A DNA stretch of 6,217 nucleotides from an uncultured Lachnospiraceae bacterium (GTDB taxonomy: Bacteria > Bacillota > Clostridia > Lachnospirales > Lachnospiraceae). Both the position numbers and the translations under genes were made by a program. The notes under the pieces were generated by a model. The model did not search any database and had not been told where the DNA came from. It saw only the letters and a program-made list of their open reading frames with translations. Of the stretch, positions 4,100 to 6,217 are shown one piece after another (position 1 is the first letter of the stretch; every line of letters starts with the position of its first letter). The stretch is taken from the NCBI GenBank assembly GCA_946413945.1, contig CAMKMR010000108.1, positions 1 to 6,217 on the forward strand, read 5' to 3'.

Positions 4100-6157
4100 A
4101 TGAACAGGATCTATAAGGATTTTCTATTCGATAAACACATATTGGTAGGAAAACATAAAGTAGAAGATGAAGAAATAAAATTTGCAACATTTTTTTCTCT
4201 CTTAAGACTTTACGGAATAAGGATCACAAAGGGAGAGGAATACTTAAGTCAGGAAATGATCCTTTATACAGCAGAGATGCTTGGAAAAAATGTATCTATG
4301 CCATTTTATAAGGGGTTTCCTAAGACAGTAAGAAGTTTAAGTCGTAGAAAACTGCTTTTTGATCAGCTTTTTGCTTATGCAAGAACTTATGGCGTAGGTC
4401 ACTTTATGGGAAAAGAAGTTCATTCTGTATTTGAAGGTGAATTTAAAACAAAAAGTATGAATGAAGCAACTGAGATAAGGGATTTTATTATCATTTCCGA
4501 GGAAGAAGCAAATGAAATGTTATGCGAAACAGCAAGGGAGTTCCTTTTATCTACAAGACCTTTAAGTACAAGTAATTATGAAGTGGTAAAAAATGTGATC
4601 CTGGATCTTGATCCAAAGATTACCGAGATCGCATCTAAAAATACTGCTGTTAAGCTGCTTAGAGACACGAGAGATATGAGATTTGCGGATCATTTGTATC
4701 TTTCTGATGTGATCAGATTTTTAGATGAGCTGACCCATTATGAGTATGATAAGGCGCCAATGAATAAGCTGAACTTAAAGAATCAGGATAGAAAGTTTAT
4801 TACAGCCTTGATCGACAGGCTTTTTTTCCTTGATAAATGTGACATAAGGACTTGTTTTGAGAAGAAGAAAATCTGGAATGGTCTGCTTCATCATATTCAT
4901 TTTAAGCCAAAGACAGAAAAGGAAAGAGAATTTGTAAATGCCATCAGATCAGATAAGAATTTATCTGTAAATTCTGAATTTGAAAAGCTGATGGAAGAAG
5001 GAAATGTAGGCGGTGCGGTGGATTGCCTTAAGAAAAATAAGGGGGCTTCGGCTCTCCTCAGGAATATGAATTGCATTTTGAGCAGGTGTAATAGTCCTAA
5101 AGAAGTTGAGTATGTGTTTGAAAATATGGAAACAAAGAATCCTATTGTGCTTATGCAGCTTTTGATACAGTATTCAAATTTTAAGGACAAAAGAGGTGCT
5201 CGTAGTTTCAAATTTACAAAGTATAATGAACTACTTGTACATGATGAAACAAAACTTGAGGCGCAAAAAAGAAGATCATATATTACAAAGGAACAGGCTG
5301 ATATACTGGTATATAAGATGAGGGAGAACCTGAGAGCCATATATAAATGTAAGCTTGGAAAGGTTTATATCGATAAAGAAATGGAGAATTACGCTCTTCC
5401 TATCCAGGATACAACAACTCAATCAGGATTTGGTGTTCTTACAAGGGGTTCTAGAATTGCTATTGGAGAAACAAAGAAGCTTCGTGCTTTTACTTATTGG
5501 GAGAAAGTTAATGACATTGACCTTTCGGTATTCGGACTGGATGAAAATGGCTATCAGACTGAGTTTTCATGGAGAAATATGTATAAAAAACAGTCGGAGG
5601 CTATAACCTATTCCGGAGATCAGATCAGTGGATTCAATGGTGGTTCAGAATATTTTGATATTGATCTGGAGAAATTCAGGGCAGAGTATCCTACAATAAA
5701 ATATCTCGTATTTTGTGATAATGTTTATTCCGGGATCCATTTTAATGACTGCTTCTGCAGAGCCGGCTATATGCTTAGGGATATAGAAGATTCAGGTAAG
5801 GTTTATGAGCCAAAGACTGTAGATTCAGCTTTTAAAATAGATTGCGAGAGCACATTTGCATATCTCTTCGGACTTGATCTTAATAAAAATGAATTCATCT
5901 GGCTTAACATGGCAAGACAAAGCGAGTCAAGAATTGCAGGGGACAATACTATGGCATTTTTAATAGATTATTTTAATGTCACTGAGGTGCTGAATATGAA
6001 GAATTTCTTTGAAATGCTCGCTACTGAGGTGGTGGAGGATGTAAGAGATGCGGATGTGATCGTGACCAACAAAAAACTTAGTGACAAAGAAATAGCAGAA
6101 GATGCTCAAATAATAAGAGAATATGATGTGGAAAAAATGTTATCGTTAATGAACTGA
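4100..6157 (+). CDS. MXAN_6230/SCO0854-type protein with C-terminal TerD-like domain
   Basis: This 685-residue protein has two regions. The first two thirds are mainly helical: an N-terminal block with MPFYKGFP (67-74), then repeat-like helical segments, including ASALLRNMNCILSRC at 316-330 that resembles the RRLDHLLR-type segment of the family. A TerD-like β domain follows at about 433-605. It shows RGSRI (449-453), the DIDLS strand (472-476), YSGDQISGFNGG (504-515) and the YFDIDL strand (518-523), the positions that form the calcium-binding and core motifs of TerD. A family-specific tail covers 606-685. TerD proteins act in tellurite, phage and other stress responses; the role of this long subtype is unknown. 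The Cys-rich RING insert known in actinobacterial and myxobacterial members is absent. GGGAGG at 4089-4094 ends 5 bases before the ATG. It is a paralogue of the gene ending at 462, and a tRNA-like element sits just upstream. Confidence 0.8.
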   Translation: MNRIYKDFLFDKHILVGKHKVEDEEIKFATFFSLLRLYGIRITKGEEYLSQEMILYTAEMLGKNVSMPFYKGFPKTVRSLSRRKLLFDQLFAYARTYGVGHFMGKEVHSVFEGEFKTKSMNEATEIRDFIIISEEEANEMLCETAREFLLSTRPLSTSNYEVVKNVILDLDPKITEIASKNTAVKLLRDTRDMRFADHLYLSDVIRFLDELTHYEYDKAPMNKLNLKNQDRKFITALIDRLFFLDKCDIRTCFEKKKIWNGLLHHIHFKPKTEKEREFVNAIRSDKNLSVNSEFEKLMEEGNVGGAVDCLKKNKGASALLRNMNCILSRCNSPKEVEYVFENMETKNPIVLMQLLIQYSNFKDKRGARSFKFTKYNELLVHDETKLEAQKRRSYITKEQADILVYKMRENLRAIYKCKLGKVYIDKEMENYALPIQDTTTQSGFGVLTRGSRIAIGETKKLRAFTYWEKVNDIDLSVFGLDENGYQTEFSWRNMYKKQSEAITYSGDQISGFNGGSEYFDIDLEKFRAEYPTIKYLVFCDNVYSGIHFNDCFCRAGYMLRDIEDSGKVYEPKTVDSAFKIDCESTFAYLFGLDLNKNEFIWLNMARQSESRIAGDNTMAFLIDYFNVTEVLNMKNFFEMLATEVVEDVRDADVIVTNKKLSDKEIAEDAQIIREYDVEKMLSLMN

Positions 6158-6167
6158 TCCTTTTTCA

Positions 6168-6217
6168 GTTAACATAAAAGTGGACCCAGGGGACTGTCCC
6201 CATAGTCCATTTTTATG
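6168..6217 (+). terminator. Hairpin terminator, copy 3 of the dispersed repeat
   Basis: The arms 6173-6185 (CATAAAAGTGGAC) and 6205-6217 (GTCCATTTTTATG) pair at all 13 positions with one G·T wobble. A nested palindrome GGGGACTGTCCCC lies in the interior. It starts 11 bases after the stop of the 685-residue gene and has a T-rich 3' arm, so it probably terminates that transcript. It shares GTTAACATAAAA.TGGACC with the element at 3880 and ..TTTTTATG with that at 3113. The window ends at its last paired base. Confidence 0.7.

Noticed and set aside
4897..5340. 147-codon minus-strand reading frame across the 685-residue gene
   Set aside because: The Ser/Phe/Leu-rich product is typical of the antisense of a Lys/Glu-rich gene. 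It has no motifs or start signals.

Overview
The window reads as an AT-rich Firmicutes genome, most likely a gut or rumen clostridium of the Lachnospiraceae type. The basis is strong GGAGG-type ribosome sites, AGA-rich arginine codons, TATAAT-type -10 boxes, and a YusI-like ArsC-family protein typical of these bacteria. The taxon is an inference; there is no rRNA or other marker gene.

Layout, all genes on the + strand. (1) 1-462 is the 3' end of a gene whose product ends in a TerD-like domain with a C-terminal extension. (2) 463-871 has no large gene: two mini-ORFs with abutting or overlapping stop/start codons, a GAAA-loop hairpin and an extended -10 promoter. (3) 872-1978 encodes an HNH nuclease whose catalytic core has the residue spacing of the Cas9 HNH domain. 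(4) 2090-2641 encodes a DEDDh 3'-5' exonuclease. (5) 2760-3113 encodes an ArsC/Spx-fold thiol protein. (6) 3238-3699 encodes a two-helix membrane protein of unknown function. (7) 3700-4099 is a gene-free but highly structured spacer: a strong terminator hairpin, dispersed hairpin repeats, a possible minus-strand gene remnant, a -10 box and a tRNA-like RNA element. (8) 4100-6157 encodes a complete 685-residue protein of the MXAN_6230/SCO0854 type (helical N-terminal two thirds, TerD-like C-terminal domain). It is a paralogue of the protein ending at 462. (9) A hairpin repeat and likely terminator closes the window.

The region looks accessory. Two diverged paralogues of a TerD-type stress protein bracket a cassette with two nucleases, and intergenic hairpins of one repeat family recur at 3113, 3880 and 6168. 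No transposase, integrase or phage gene is visible.

The most interesting object is the RNA-like element at 3995-4079, between a TATAAT box and the start of the 685-residue gene. It has a tRNA-like D-arm 3' half and an exact T-arm sequence at canonical tRNA spacing. Its 7-8 bp closing stem is made by ends that a normal tRNA would not join, and its anticodon stem is poor. It resembles a tRNA mimic, in the general sense of bacterial Y RNAs, more than a decoding tRNA. A functional link to the adjacent protein is only an inference.
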